NCBI GenBank assembly: GCA_002314835.1
Contig: DCHM01000008.1
Coordinates: 1-64,000 of the forward strand
Length of the DNA stretch: 64,000 bases
Reading direction: 5' to 3'
From: Clostridiales bacterium UBA1752
GTDB taxonomy: Bacteria > Bacillota > Clostridia > Oscillospirales > CAG-382
Below, in pieces: positions 27,902-37,472 of this stretch. Numbering within the stretch: the first letter of the stretch is position 1; every line of letters starts with the position of its first letter. The position numbers and the translations under genes were made by a program. Below the pieces are notes generated by a model. The model saw only the letters and a program-made list of their open reading frames with translations. It was not told the DNA's origin and did no database searches.

Positions 27902-28606
27902 TTAATACTCCTTGTCGTCGGTCACGGATGCCGGCTGTGTCATATCTATTTTTTCGCCGAGGTAAGTCGGCTCGGGCTTTATTATCGCCTGCACTATGGC
28001 GTACGGTCTTGCCAATAGCTCGCGGAGCTCGTTTTTCATCCGATAAGGATGTGCGTCAGCCGCTACGCCCACGGCGTCCAGACCCAGTGAATCAGATAAA
28101 TATATCGCGCGATAAAGATGATACCTCTGCGTTACTATTATCGCCTTTTGTACGCCGAATATTTCCTTGGCGCGATACAGACTTTCGTAGGTCGAAAAGC
28201 CTGCGTGGTCGAGATAAATATCGTCGCTGTCAACACCATTGGCAACGGCGTACGCCTTCATCGCGTTTACCTCGTCGTACTCGGCAGTGCCGTGGTCGCC
28301 GCTCATAATGATTTTTGACGCGCATCCGCCGTTATACAGCTCTATCGCGCGGTCAACGCGGTCGGCAAGCACGGTAGATAGCTCACTGCCCGACACCTTG
28401 GCGCCCAATACGATAATGCAGTCGGCGGTAATATCCGTCGGGTCGCTTGCTATACTGCTTTCGCTGTGCATAGCCATAAAGACATTGCAAAACGTCAGCG
28501 CGAGCATAGCCAATATCACGGCACAGCATAAGCCGAGGTAAATCCTGCGCAGTTTGCCGCCCTTTGCGTGCGGCTTTACGTCCTTTTTAACCTTGTAGCG
28601 ACGCAT
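27902..28606 (-). CDS. YdcF/SanA family protein (DUF218)
   Basis: 234 residues. It has a basic N-terminus, one membrane helix (~20-45), then an exported DUF218 domain: CIIVLGAKVSGSELSTVLADRV, KIIMSGDHGTAEYDEVNAMK and AIIVTQRYHLYRA, the conserved order in YdcF/SanA. Members affect envelope integrity; biochemical activity is poorly known. The start overlaps the nfo gene end by 20 bases. Confidence 0.9.
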   Translation of the reverse strand: MRRYKVKKDVKPHAKGGKLRRIYLGLCCAVILAMLALTFCNVFMAMHSESSIASDPTDITADCIIVLGAKVSGSELSTVLADRVDRAIELYNGGCASKIIMSGDHGTAEYDEVNAMKAYAVANGVDSDDIYLDHAGFSTYESLYRAKEIFGVQKAIIVTQRYHLYRAIYLSDSLGLDAVGVAADAHPYRMKNELRELLARPYAIVQAIIKPEPTYLGEKIDMTQPASVTDDKEY

Positions 28607-29438
28607 AATAATCTTTCATTGCTTTGGCGTCCTCTGCCATAGTGCCGTCCGACTCGCAGATAATCGTCGGGCTGACGCCGAGCTGATAAATAGCCTCCAT
28701 CAGCGGCTCAAACGGAGGACCGTATTCCGTATCTTCAAAAGTGAGGTGCTTTTTTTCGCCTGCCGCAGTATATTGAATCTTTGAAAAATGGCAGTGCAAC
28801 CTGTCGGCGTACTCGCCGCCCAATCCCTTATTTATCGCGTCAAACACCGCCTTGTAGTCGTCGGCGGTATAAAAACAGCCGTTTTCTCTCGCGTTGATGT
28901 GTCCGAAATCGACGACGGGGCAAAAGCGTGACGAAATCCTGCACAGCTTGATAACCTCGTCCAAGGTGCCGAGCTGTCCGAGCTTGCCCATCGTTTCGAG
29001 GCCTACTCTGACCTTATATCCGCACTCCGCCATCATTTCGTCAACCATATAAAGCGTGTCGGCGGCGTATTCCATAGCGGTTTCGCGGCTGATTTTGCCT
29101 GCGGAGCCGGTGTGCACGACCATCGTCCTTGCGCCCAGAGCGTCTGCGGCTTCCGCAGAGCGGCGTATGTATTCGACGCTGTTTACTCGCTTTTCTTTTT
29201 CCACCGAAGACAGTGAAATAAAATAAGGCGCGTGAAACGACGGCTCTACGCCGTGCTCACGGCACTTGGCGCCGATGGCAGCAAAGGTGTCGAGCCCTGC
29301 GGCTATGCCGTTGCCTGCCTCGTATTCATAAAGGTCGAGACCGCATTTTGAGACAAAGCCCGGGGCTTGCAGGGTTGACTTGTAGCCTGCCTCGTAAAAG
29401 CTCTTTGAGTTGCCTCCCGGTCCAAACTTTGCGGGCAT
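28587..29438 (-). CDS. nfo: Endonuclease IV-like AP endonuclease (Nfo family)
   Basis: 283 residues, as usual. The start at 29438 (MPAKFGPGG) follows GAAGGA; the longer frame overlaps yqeG without a site. Metal ligands of the family are visible: SFHAPYF, MVVHTGSAGK, VGLETMGK, PVVDFGHINARENG, RLHCHFSKI and IICESDG. It cuts abasic sites in base-excision repair. The company of recD2 and ligA in the same run supports a repair role. Confidence 0.92.
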   Translation of the reverse strand: MPAKFGPGGNSKSFYEAGYKSTLQAPGFVSKCGLDLYEYEAGNGIAAGLDTFAAIGAKCREHGVEPSFHAPYFISLSSVEKEKRVNSVEYIRRSAEAADALGARTMVVHTGSAGKISRETAMEYAADTLYMVDEMMAECGYKVRVGLETMGKLGQLGTLDEVIKLCRISSRFCPVVDFGHINARENGCFYTADDYKAVFDAINKGLGGEYADRLHCHFSKIQYTAAGEKKHLTFEDTEYGPPFEPLMEAIYQLGVSPTIICESDGTMAEDAKAMKDYYASLQG

Positions 29439-29442
29439 AATA

Positions 29443-29934
29443 TTATCCTTCTTTCCGATATTTTTTGAGTATAGGCTTTTCGATAGCACGCTTTATCCTG
29501 AATAGCAGGTTTTTGCGGTCGCGTATAGGCTCGACGAGGCAAAAATCCACGCCTGCCCTGTGCGCCGCCGCGCAGTCGGTGAGCAGCTGGTCGCCTATCA
29601 TCAGTGCTTGCTCTGCCGATGCGCCCCAGCGGTCAAGACAACGCTTTACTCCGCGAGCCGAAGGCTTGCGCGCCTTGTGAACGTAGTGCCAGCCGTGCCC
29701 CTCGCAAAACCTTTTGAGGCGGCTTTCGCCGTTATTGGAGATAAACGCAAAGGTTATGCCCTTTGAATTTAACATCTCAAAAAGTCTGAGGTTTTGCTCG
29801 CTCGGCTCGTGCTGCTCGTAGGGAGCTATCGTGTTGTCGAGGTCAAAGATTATAAAGCGGTATTTGTCAAACACCTCGTCGGTTATGTCGCCTACCGACT
29901 TAAAATCGTAGTCGGGATACAGTTTGTGCTTCAT
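29443..29934 (-). CDS. YqeG family HAD phosphatase
   Basis: 163 residues. ATG at 29934 overlaps the upstream gene's stop by four bases (ATGA); a TTG four codons earlier is less likely. HAD motif I is FDLDNTIAPYE, with SNN as motif II and MIGDQLLTDCAAAHRAG as motif IV. YqeG is a small HAD IIIA phosphatase widespread in Firmicutes, often near aroE and yqeH; here it is in a different context. Substrate unsettled. Confidence 0.92.
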   Translation of the reverse strand: MKHKLYPDYDFKSVGDITDEVFDKYRFIIFDLDNTIAPYEQHEPSEQNLRLFEMLNSKGITFAFISNNGESRLKRFCEGHGWHYVHKARKPSARGVKRCLDRWGASAEQALMIGDQLLTDCAAAHRAGVDFCLVEPIRDRKNLLFRIKRAIEKPILKKYRKEG

Positions 29935-31970
29935 ACGACAAACCAAACGATGTCTTCCGCAGGCATCCTGATAGAAGCTTTGCCGCCCTTAAACCTAATC
30001 TTGCGGCCGTCGGCGGCAAGATACGTGCCGTCCTTGATACCGCATTTTATCTTGGCGTTAACCGCATTTTCGGACGCATTGCAGAATATGTAAAGCTCTT
30101 TGCCGTCCTTTTGCCAAGCGCCTGCAAACGTAGCTTGGTGTTTGAGGATGTGCTCGGGCGACTCTTTGTCCTTGTCGGTAAAAAGCATCTTGCCGTCGTC
30201 CTCGATATGAGGCGGTCTCATCACTCTGCCGCTGACAAAAAACTCGGTGTTTGCCACGCGCGTCCTGACGAGGCGGCAATAATAGTCGCGGCATGGCATC
30301 TTCATAAACCTTTCGGGCATAATCCAGCCCATCTGGTCGCCGAAAAGCAGAGATTCGGTGCAGACTATGCGCTGACCGTCGTTTTCATCCATGGGCAGAG
30401 CGTCGTAATGCCTGCCGAACATACATACGAGTCCTGCGTAAACCGTAGAATATGCAGGCACCTCGTTATCTCTGACCCACAGCCAAGTGAGGAAGCCGTC
30501 GAGCGACCTCGTATAAGGGTCTGCGTTGCACTCGGTGGTTATCATCTTGCGGTCGGGAGTGACGCGGCTTACGTGGTCCAAGAGATTGCGGTAATGCTCG
30601 CACCACCACGTGCCTCCGCCGGGGCGGTGACTATGTGTCCTGTCTTCGCAGAGATAGGGTGCGGCGGCGCCGATTTGGTCGATATAAACGCCGTCAACGT
30701 TATACTTGCCAAGCAGAGTATCGACGTTTTCGGTTACTTTGTTTTGCCAGACTGCAGTCGTCGGGCACATTATAGATAGTCTCACACTGCTGCCGTCGGA
30801 CTCCTTGGAGGAATACGTCTCGATAAAAGGCTCGCCGTGACGGTCTTTGGTGCAGCCGGGCTTGCCTTCGACGCTCCATTTCCAGTCCTCAAGACCTCTG
30901 TCTCGAGTATCCCACAGTCTGCCGTTGATGTATGGCATTACCTTAAAGCCCTTGTCCTGCAGGCGTCTGACGACGGTGGGCATAGCGTCCTTTACGGGGA
31001 AATAATGCGGATAATCGTTGTCGTACGGATTTTTGTGCCAATCGTAGAGGTGTACGCAGGAGGGCACGCCGAGTATGGTGTCTGCCTCCAAGATTTCGTC
31101 AACTCTCGAGTCGTCCTCGGTCATGCGGATGCGCCACCAGTGGTTGTTGTTTAAAAACCACTCGGGGATGTCGGCACGGTGACCGTCTTTTATATTTTGA
31201 GGCATCCAAGCCGCCTCTGTCTCTACGAAATTGCGGTAAAGCAGTGCCGCGTCGTACCAGTCGCCGTCGTAAATCTGCCAAACCAAGTTGCCGGCGAGCG
31301 TCTGGTTGTTGCCTGCCACGTCGATGTCGGTGCAGGCGTATCTCGAGCCGAGCGTCATAAAGCCGTCGCCCTTTTTGCGGCAGACAAACAGCTTTTTGTA
31401 TGCGGGCGCAGGGTCGTGTATGCCGTAGTAAATGCCTCTGCCCGACTTAACGTCATAGCAGCAGAAATATTCCATCGAAACACCGTAAGAGGGGTAATTT
31501 TCGGTCTGATTAAACTCCTCCTTGGTCGTGTCGTGGACTGTGCCCGAGCCGTAAGGGAAAAAGTATTTTACGCTATCATTGCAGTCAAAGCTGAGGTTTA
31601 CGTAGTCAACGTACAATAGTGCAAAGTCCGAGCTCTTTGTCGTGACCGTGGTATTATAGGTAATCTTGTCGTCGTCGCAAACCGCGGTAACTGTGACCGT
31701 CACGCCGGGGATTTTGACGTTGCCCGACAGAATGATATAGCCGGTACCGCCTATTATATTAAGCTCACAGTCAGCCCATCCGTCGCAGGATGAAACGGTA
31801 GTCTCTTTGTCGTCCGCTATATTGCGCACCGTGACGTCAAACATCGGTGCATCTGACGACAGAATGTTTTTTTGCTTTTTGCAATCGCGTACCGACGCAA
31901 ATACCGCGCCGCCTGCGACCTTTTTTATAAGTACCGATATGCCCTTTGCAGATAGTCTGAGTTGGTTCAT
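29931..31970 (-). CDS. DUF6259-type glycoside hydrolase-like TIM barrel
   Basis: 679 residues, no signal peptide, so cytoplasmic. An N-terminal beta-sandwich (~1-250) is followed by a TIM barrel with VPSCVHLYDWHKNPYDNDYPHYFP, GFKVMPYINGRLWD, and the candidate active-site strand YNVDGVYIDQIGAAAPYLC with Asp and Gln, then TTECNADPYTRSLDG. The C-terminal ~80 residues are a beta domain. The pattern fits DUF6259 proteins, distant relatives of GH families such as GH101. No substrate can be named. It sits among DNA-maintenance genes, an unusual place for a glycosidase. Confidence 0.72.
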   Translation of the reverse strand: MNQLRLSAKGISVLIKKVAGGAVFASVRDCKKQKNILSSDAPMFDVTVRNIADDKETTVSSCDGWADCELNIIGGTGYIILSGNVKIPGVTVTVTAVCDDDKITYNTTVTTKSSDFALLYVDYVNLSFDCNDSVKYFFPYGSGTVHDTTKEEFNQTENYPSYGVSMEYFCCYDVKSGRGIYYGIHDPAPAYKKLFVCRKKGDGFMTLGSRYACTDIDVAGNNQTLAGNLVWQIYDGDWYDAALLYRNFVETEAAWMPQNIKDGHRADIPEWFLNNNHWWRIRMTEDDSRVDEILEADTILGVPSCVHLYDWHKNPYDNDYPHYFPVKDAMPTVVRRLQDKGFKVMPYINGRLWDTRDRGLEDWKWSVEGKPGCTKDRHGEPFIETYSSKESDGSSVRLSIMCPTTAVWQNKVTENVDTLLGKYNVDGVYIDQIGAAAPYLCEDRTHSHRPGGGTWWCEHYRNLLDHVSRVTPDRKMITTECNADPYTRSLDGFLTWLWVRDNEVPAYSTVYAGLVCMFGRHYDALPMDENDGQRIVCTESLLFGDQMGWIMPERFMKMPCRDYYCRLVRTRVANTEFFVSGRVMRPPHIEDDGKMLFTDKDKESPEHILKHQATFAGAWQKDGKELYIFCNASENAVNAKIKCGIKDGTYLAADGRKIRFKGGKASIRMPAEDIVWFVV

Positions 31971-31981
31971 GATATACTCCT

Positions 31982-32692
31982 TTATTTACGTTTCATAGCT
32001 TTTGCCAATGTAAAGTGGCTGACCTGTTTTACTCCGCTCTTTCTGAGCAGTGCCGAACAGCACGCCATAGTGCCGCCCGAGGTAATAATGTCGTCGATGA
32101 GCAGTACCCGTCCGTACGGCGTCCCGTCAACGGACAGGCATTTATCCGCGTTAATCTTAAACCTCAGCTTGAGGTCGCGCTTGCGCTGTGATGCCGATAA
32201 GAGCTTTTGCTGTTTGTTATCCACGCGGTAAAGCGCGTCAATATAAGGCAATCCGAGCTTTAGTGCTATCTCGCGCCCGACGATTTCGGCATGGCCATAG
32301 CCCTTTGCCAAAACGGCACTCGGACGAGAAGGCACGGCGGCAACGGCGTCCACTCTGCTTGACAGCTTGTAGGCGTTAATGGCGTAAACCGCCATTTTTG
32401 CCACAAAATCGACCTGCGTCCAATCGGTGCTGTGCTTCAGACTGTGTATCAGTCGTCTGACGGCAGGCTTGTTGTACCACCAAAGTGCATAGTCCTTGAC
32501 TCCGTTGCAAACGCAGTCGCTTATTGATTTGCCGCAGTGACGGCAGGTCTGCATACTCGCCGCGGAGAGCAGGGCAAAGCACCTGCCGCACAGCGGTTTT
32601 GCCTCGTCCATATAGCCCTCTCCGCAAAGCGTGCAGGAGGTTCTGCGAGGTCTGAGCGCCATGGCTATGGCGCGCATTATCTTATACTGCAT
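31982..32692 (-). CDS. comF: ComF family phosphoribosyltransferase-like protein
   Basis: 236 residues. The N-terminal zinc-binding part has CTLCGEG, CGRCFALL, CRHCGKSISDCVC, then the phosphoribosyltransferase fold with the PRPP loop VLLIDDIITSGGTMACCSALL near the C-terminus. ComF supports DNA uptake in naturally competent bacteria and is also found in non-competent ones. The start overlaps recD2 by 16 bases. Confidence 0.92.
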   Translation of the reverse strand: MQYKIMRAIAMALRPRRTSCTLCGEGYMDEAKPLCGRCFALLSAASMQTCRHCGKSISDCVCNGVKDYALWWYNKPAVRRLIHSLKHSTDWTQVDFVAKMAVYAINAYKLSSRVDAVAAVPSRPSAVLAKGYGHAEIVGREIALKLGLPYIDALYRVDNKQQKLLSASQRKRDLKLRFKINADKCLSVDGTPYGRVLLIDDIITSGGTMACCSALLRKSGVKQVSHFTLAKAMKRK

Positions 32693-34866
32693 AGCATTTT
32701 TTGTAGGTTCGTATTACGGTTCGGGCGCTGGTCGTTGGAGGTCATATACTCTATGACGCTCTTTTGCCCGACTATTATAACCATTTCCTTGGCTCTCGTG
32801 ACCGCGGTGTATAAAAGCGACCTCGTCATCAGCCTCCTCGGACAGTCAAACGCGGGTATGATGACGAATCTGTATTCACTGCCCTGGCTCTTGTGAACCG
32901 TAATGGCAAACGCGTGCTCGATTTCGTCGAGCATGGCAAAATCGTATATCGCGCGGCGGTCGTCAAACATAATAACCATCGCGTCGTTTTTGTAGTCTAT
33001 CTCGATAACCGTGCCGATGTCGCCGTTAAATATGCCGACGCCCTCTTTGCCGTCGCGCGTCCACGTGACGTCATAATCGTTGCGGTTTTGCATAACCTTG
33101 TCGCCTTCTCTGAAGGTGGCGGCGCCGTTTTTGCGCTCGCGCTTTGACTTTGACGGCGGATTGAGCACCTCCTGCAACACCTTATTGAGCTCGTACGTGC
33201 CGAGCGAGCCCTTGCGAGTAGGCGAAATAACCTGTATATCGAGCATCGGGTCGAGGTCGTAGGTCTTGGGCAGTCTTTCGCTGCATAGCGAGCTAATCAG
33301 CTTTTGCCCCGAAACGCTGTCGTCCACGGGCAGATAAAAGAAATCACTGTTTTTGACGTCGAGCCTCGGCATTACGCCGTCGTTAATGCTGTGCGCGTTG
33401 ACGACTATCAGACTCTGCTCTGCCTGTCTGAATATCTTTTGCAATCTGCAAACTGCAAACCTGCCGCTGCAAATAATATCCGACAGACAGTTGCCTGCGC
33501 CGACAGGCGGTAGCTGGTCAACGTCGCCTATAAAAATCACGAACGTGCCGGGCTTTATCGCTCTCAAAAGCGCTTCCATAAGTTGAATATCGACCATAGA
33601 TGTTTCGTCGATTATCACCGCACCGAAGGACAGAGGGTCGTCCTCACCCTTGCGGAACTGAGATTCGCCGTCCTCCGCATACTCCCACTCGAGCAGGCGG
33701 TGAATGGTTTTTGCTTCGTGCCCTGCCGCCTCCGACATACGCTTTGCGGCTCTGCCGGTGGGCGCTGCGAGGCAAAAGCTGTATTTGAGCGCCTTAAATA
33801 TGCTGATTATCGCTTTGATTACCGTGGTTTTGCCCGTGCCGGGGCCTCCGGTAACGATAGTCAAGCCCGTAGTGACTGCGAGCTCAATCGCCTTTTTTTG
33901 CTCGCTGTCGTATTCGATGCCGTATTGCTCCTGCAATGCTTCTATCGTTTCCGCGATGCCTTCTATCTGCAGAGCAGGCAACGAGCGCGACAAAAGGCAC
34001 AGCTTTTCAGCCACGTAGGTTTCGGCTCTGTAAAGGTCGGGCAAATAGACGCATTCGTCCTCTCCGACGAGCAGTAGCTCTTTGCCGTCTATCATTGAAT
34101 GCACTACGTTTAGCACCGCATCGTAATCTATCTGCAAGTCCTTTGCCGCCAAGCCCACGAGCTGGTCGAGACTCAGATAGCAGTGACCTGCGCCGTACGC
34201 CGCGGTATATAAGACGTGCGCGCAATACGCCGCAATACGAGCAGGGTCGTCGTGCGCTATGCCTATTTCAGACGCCATGTGGTCGGCTTTTTCAAACCCG
34301 ATGCCGTCGATTTCACGGCAAAGCCTGTACGGGTCGTTACCCACGAGCTCTACGGCGGCGGTGCCGTATCTCTTAAATATCTTTACGCTGAGCGCCGCGC
34401 CGAAATATTTGGTAAAATACATCATTACGCGTCTGACGCCAAACTGTTTTGCAAATTCGCGGTATATGCTCTCCGCCCTCTCAGCCGAAATGCCTCTGAC
34501 GGAGGTCAAAAACTGATGATGATTTTCGAGCACGTCCATAGTGTCGTCACCAAATCTGTCAACAATCCTCGCGGCAGTGACTGGACCTATGCCTTTAATC
34601 GCACCCGACGAAAGATAGCGCAGTATATCCTCTGCACCCGTCGGCTCCTGTTTTTCAAAATAAGTGACCTTAAACTGTCTGCCAAAAGTAGGATGCACCA
34701 TCCATTCGCCCTGCAAACTGATGATTTCGCCCTCGGCAAGGTAAGGCATAATGCCGACTGCGGTAATAGGGTCGCCGCCGCAATCTATGACGCAGACGGT
34801 ATATCCGTTGTCGCGGTTTGCAAATACAACGTCCTCGACGCTGCCTTTGATAGTCTCGAGCTCCAA
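32677..34866 (-). CDS. recD2: RecD-like ATP-dependent DNA helicase RecD2
   Basis: 729 residues. The start is a TTG (34866) with GGGAGG eight bases upstream; no better ATG exists near. N-terminal OB/HhH part (YLSSGAIKGIGPVTAARIVDRFG), then SF1B helicase motifs: Walker A TGGPGTGKTTVIKAI, Walker B VIIDETSMVD, motif III VIFIGDVDQLPPVG, and late HKSQGSEYRFVII and TAVTRAKEMVIIVG. RecD2 is the stand-alone RecD of Firmicutes, a 5'-3' helicase in repair. It heads a long run of eleven minus-strand genes. Confidence 0.95.
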   Translation of the reverse strand: MELETIKGSVEDVVFANRDNGYTVCVIDCGGDPITAVGIMPYLAEGEIISLQGEWMVHPTFGRQFKVTYFEKQEPTGAEDILRYLSSGAIKGIGPVTAARIVDRFGDDTMDVLENHHQFLTSVRGISAERAESIYREFAKQFGVRRVMMYFTKYFGAALSVKIFKRYGTAAVELVGNDPYRLCREIDGIGFEKADHMASEIGIAHDDPARIAAYCAHVLYTAAYGAGHCYLSLDQLVGLAAKDLQIDYDAVLNVVHSMIDGKELLLVGEDECVYLPDLYRAETYVAEKLCLLSRSLPALQIEGIAETIEALQEQYGIEYDSEQKKAIELAVTTGLTIVTGGPGTGKTTVIKAIISIFKALKYSFCLAAPTGRAAKRMSEAAGHEAKTIHRLLEWEYAEDGESQFRKGEDDPLSFGAVIIDETSMVDIQLMEALLRAIKPGTFVIFIGDVDQLPPVGAGNCLSDIICSGRFAVCRLQKIFRQAEQSLIVVNAHSINDGVMPRLDVKNSDFFYLPVDDSVSGQKLISSLCSERLPKTYDLDPMLDIQVISPTRKGSLGTYELNKVLQEVLNPPSKSKRERKNGAATFREGDKVMQNRNDYDVTWTRDGKEGVGIFNGDIGTVIEIDYKNDAMVIMFDDRRAIYDFAMLDEIEHAFAITVHKSQGSEYRFVIIPAFDCPRRLMTRSLLYTAVTRAKEMVIIVGQKSVIEYMTSNDQRPNRNTNLQKMLCSIR

Positions 34867-34897
34867 GCCGTCTGCCTCCCTTATAGTTATTCAATTT

Positions 34898-34926
34898 ATT
34901 ATACCAAATAAGGCTCCATAAATCAA
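34898..34926 (-). promoter_or_regulatory. Sigma-A promoter of the recD2 operon
   Basis: TTGATT, 17-base spacer, TATAAT on the minus strand, 31 bases before the TTG start of recD2. Confidence 0.8.
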
Positions 34927-34935
34927 GCAAAAAAC

Positions 34936-34961
34936 AAAAAAAGGCACACGGAATGTGTGCC
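34936..34961 (-). terminator. Intrinsic terminator after the Ser/Glu-rich protein gene
   Basis: GGCACAC and GTGTGCC form a seven-pair stem, followed on the minus strand by seven Ts. It separates this gene from the recD2 promoter. Confidence 0.85.
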
Positions 34962-34968
34962 CATAAAT

Positions 34969-35940
34969 TCAGTCAAAATACGTTTTGCCGCTTTTGTCCG
35001 TTATTTTGCCGTCATCTGCAAAACAGAGGTCTTGGTCGCTGACGAGCAGCTCTTTTAGGTTGCCGTCCAATACGGTATAAGTCGTCTTTATGCTGTAAGA
35101 TACGCCCTCGATGACTTCTTTACCGTTATCGTCCTCGACGTAAAACTCGTCGTATGCGATAATGTAGTTGCTATACGCGTTTGTGTACAGTTTGCTGTAA
35201 TCGTTGCTCACCATCTGCCCGTTGCCGTCATAAGCCATTGCGCACACGGTTCTGTCTGCAAGCTCACCGACAAACAACTCTATCGGATTAAAAATAACGT
35301 ATTTTGAGGTGTAAGCAGGTTCACGATAACTGGATTTGATAACCTTGCCGTCCTTGACAAGCTCGTAAACATACATATATGTTTCGCTCAGCTTCATATC
35401 GTCGCCTGTGCCGTAAAAATCAGGTCTGACGGTAACCGTAACGCTGCCCAGAGTGTGAATGACAACCGGCGAGGTGTCGGCAGGTACCGTCGAGCCGTCG
35501 TTCATAACGAAATACCACTTATTGTCGGTCTTTTTGCCAAAGAGCTTGACGTCGCTTCTGCCTATATAGCTCCACTGAAGGTAATGCCACTGCGAGTCGA
35601 TTTCGCCGTTGATGACGAGGCATAAATAGTCGCCTATGCTCTTAATCTCATATACGCGCTCGGTGCTCTGTGTATCTGACGTTTCGGATGAAACGTCGCT
35701 CTCGGTCTCTGCTTCGCTTGACGTTTCGGCACGGCTTGCTTCGTGAGAAACGTCGTCGCTCTCGATAATCGGCACCGTAGGCTCGCTGTATTCGCTGACC
35801 GCAGAGCTGTCTGTGCTTTGTGCAGAGCTCTCTGCCGATATATCACCTTTTGACGCTTCGTCACCCTTAAAATACGACGCCGCTATCAGCACGCCCAGCA
35901 CTAACGCGAGAATAATTATCAGCACGATCAGTTTTTTCAT
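34969..35940 (-). CDS. Membrane-anchored protein with Ser/Glu-rich linker, unknown C-terminal domain
   Basis: 323 residues. ATG at 35940 has GAGGTG six bases upstream; a GTG nine bases earlier is in frame. A single N-terminal helix (LIVLIIILALVLGVLIAASYF) acts as signal anchor. Residues ~30-105 are a Ser/Glu/Thr-rich linker (SSAQSTDSSAVSEYSEP, EASRAETSSEAETESDVSS). Residues ~110-323 are a soluble domain of beta character with IKSIGDYLCLVI, LQWSYIGRSDV and YGTGDDMKLSETYMYVYEL. I recognise no family. The anchor is N-terminal, the reverse of the stalked proteins at 5 and 11 kb. It lies after metK, separated by a terminator. Confidence 0.72.
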   Translation of the reverse strand: MKKLIVLIIILALVLGVLIAASYFKGDEASKGDISAESSAQSTDSSAVSEYSEPTVPIIESDDVSHEASRAETSSEAETESDVSSETSDTQSTERVYEIKSIGDYLCLVINGEIDSQWHYLQWSYIGRSDVKLFGKKTDNKWYFVMNDGSTVPADTSPVVIHTLGSVTVTVRPDFYGTGDDMKLSETYMYVYELVKDGKVIKSSYREPAYTSKYVIFNPIELFVGELADRTVCAMAYDGNGQMVSNDYSKLYTNAYSNYIIAYDEFYVEDDNGKEVIEGVSYSIKTTYTVLDGNLKELLVSDQDLCFADDGKITDKSGKTYFD

Positions 35941-35971
35941 TTCCTTCACCTCTTACAATAGATTATACAAC

Positions 35972-36006
35972 AAAAAAGCCCCGTGTCAATACACGGGGCA
36001 AAAAAA
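35972..36006 (-). terminator. Intrinsic terminator after metK
   Basis: GCCCCGTGT and ACACGGGGC form a nine-pair GC-rich stem with loop CAAT, with A- and T-runs on either strand. Confidence 0.93.
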
Positions 36007-36009
36007 CGT

Positions 36010-37188
36010 TTATTTTGCGAGCTCTTTTTTGATGTCGGATACTCTGTCGGTAACTTCCCACGCAAAGCCGTCGCGTCCGAAATGACCGTATGCGGCAGTA
36101 GCCTGATAAATAGGTCTGCGGAGGTCGAGCGTCTTGATGATAGCGGCAGGACGGAGGTCAAACAGCTTGGTGACTATCTCTGACAGTCTGTCGTCGCTGA
36201 CTACGCCCGTACCGTCGGTATCTACGCGAACCGAAATAGGCTTTGCCACGCCGATAGCGTATGCTATCTGTATCTGGCACTTTGCGGCCGCGCCTGCGGC
36301 AACGAGGTTTTTGGCAACGTATCTCGCCATATAAGCGGCACTGCGGTCAACCTTGGTGGGGTCTTTGCCCGAGAATGCTCCGCCGCCGTGGCAAGCGTAG
36401 CCGCCGTAGGTATCAACGATGATTTTGCGTCCGGTCAAGCCGCTGTCGCCCTTGGGGCCGCCTACTACAAAGCGTCCGGTGGGATTTACGAATATCTTGG
36501 TGTCTTTGTCAAAAAACTTTGCGGGGATAGTGGGCTTGATAACCTCGCGGATTATGTCGGCTCTGATCTGCTCGAGCTCTACGTCTGCGGAGTGCTGGCT
36601 CGAAACGACTACCGCGTCAACTCTGGTAGGCTTGCCGTCGTTATATTCGACCGTGACCTGAGTTTTGCCGTCTGCGCGAAGGTAAGGCAGAGTGCCGTTT
36701 TTGCGGACCTCGGTAAGGCGCAGAGCCATCTTTTGAGCGAGCGAAATAGGCAGAGGCATCAGCTCGGGTGTTTCGTCACACGCAAAGCCGAATACCATAC
36801 CCTGGTCGCCTGCGCCGGTGTCGAGATCGTCCTGCATATTGCCCTCTTTTGCTTCGAGTGCCTTGTTGACGCCCATAGCAATGTCGGGAGACTGCTCGTG
36901 AATAGACGAAATAACCGCGCATGTATCGCAGTCAAAGCCTTTTTCGGAGCTGTCGTAGCCGATTTTGCGTATGGTTTCTCTGGCTATGGTCTGCACGTCT
37001 GCAAAGCCCTTGGTGGTAATTTCGCCCATAACCATTACAAGGCCGGTGGTGCAGCAGGTTTCGCACGCTACGCGGGACATAGGGTCCTGCGCGAGGAGCG
37101 CGTCGAGCACGCCGTCGCTGATTTGGTCACAGATTTTATCGGGATGTCCCTCGGTGACTGATTCACTGGTGAAAAAATGTTTTGCCAT
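36010..37188 (-). CDS. metK: S-adenosylmethionine synthetase
   Basis: 392 residues, full length. Signature segments: [20 protein letters not shown] near the start, [15 protein letters not shown] near residue 125, [20 protein letters not shown] and [20 protein letters not shown]. It makes SAM from methionine and ATP. It is monocistronic between a SAM-I riboswitch with its own promoter upstream and a strong terminator downstream, giving simple product feedback on the only gene in the unit. Confidence 0.98.
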   Translation of the reverse strand: MAKHFFTSESVTEGHPDKICDQISDGVLDALLAQDPMSRVACETCCTTGLVMVMGEITTKGFADVQTIARETIRKIGYDSSEKGFDCDTCAVISSIHEQSPDIAMGVNKALEAKEGNMQDDLDTGAGDQGMVFGFACDETPELMPLPISLAQKMALRLTEVRKNGTLPYLRADGKTQVTVEYNDGKPTRVDAVVVSSQHSADVELEQIRADIIREVIKPTIPAKFFDKDTKIFVNPTGRFVVGGPKGDSGLTGRKIIVDTYGGYACHGGGAFSGKDPTKVDRSAAYMARYVAKNLVAAGAAAKCQIQIAYAIGVAKPISVRVDTDGTGVVSDDRLSEIVTKLFDLRPAAIIKTLDLRRPIYQATAAYGHFGRDGFAWEVTDRVSDIKKELAK

Positions 37189-37230
37189 AATAATATGTTC
37201 CTTTCGTATATAAAAATGTGGTTATTTATC

Positions 37231-37258
37231 AAAAAAAGCTCCCGCGGCAGCGGAAGCT
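37231..37258 (-). terminator. Riboswitch-controlled terminator in the metK leader
   Basis: On the minus strand AGCTTCCGC and GCGGGAGCT form a nine-pair stem with loop TGCC, followed by seven Ts. It lies between the SAM-I aptamer and metK, so SAM binding should stop transcription here. Confidence 0.92.
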
Positions 37259-37273
37259 TAGATATCTAAACAT

Positions 37274-37373
37274 CTCATCTGCCGTTTAATAATAAACGCT
37301 GATTTGACACCTTGCAGCAACGCCGCAGGTTGTCGGGCTTCATAGGGCAGGTCCCTCCACCACTCTTGATAAG
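37274..37373 (-). promoter_or_regulatory. SAM-I (S-box) riboswitch aptamer
   Basis: The minus strand contains the conserved core: CTTATCAAGAGTGGTGGAGG, then GGACCTGCCCTATGAAGCCC, GACAACC and AAGGTGTCAAATCAGC, closed by P1 (CTTATC with GATGAG). This is the S-box class that binds SAM, upstream of the SAM synthetase gene. Together with the following terminator it forms an OFF switch by attenuation. Confidence 0.96.
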
Positions 37374-37394
37374 ACTGATTTAATTTTCGTAGGG

Positions 37395-37423
37395 ATTATA
37401 ACACAATAAATATACATTGTCAA
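37395..37423 (-). promoter_or_regulatory. Consensus sigma-A promoter of the metK leader
   Basis: Perfect TTGACA, 17-base spacer, perfect TATAAT on the minus strand. It lies just upstream of the SAM-I aptamer. Confidence 0.92.
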
Positions 37424-37437
37424 TAGTGTATAATCAT

Positions 37438-37466
37438 AAAAAGAGCCTTTGCACAGGCTCTTTTTA
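37438..37466 (-). terminator. Bidirectional terminator after the Gfo/Idh gene
   Basis: AGAGCCT and AGGCTCT form a seven-pair stem with A- and T-tracts on both sides. It insulates the metK promoter from the upstream gene. Confidence 0.85.
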
Positions 37467-37472
37467 TGGCAT

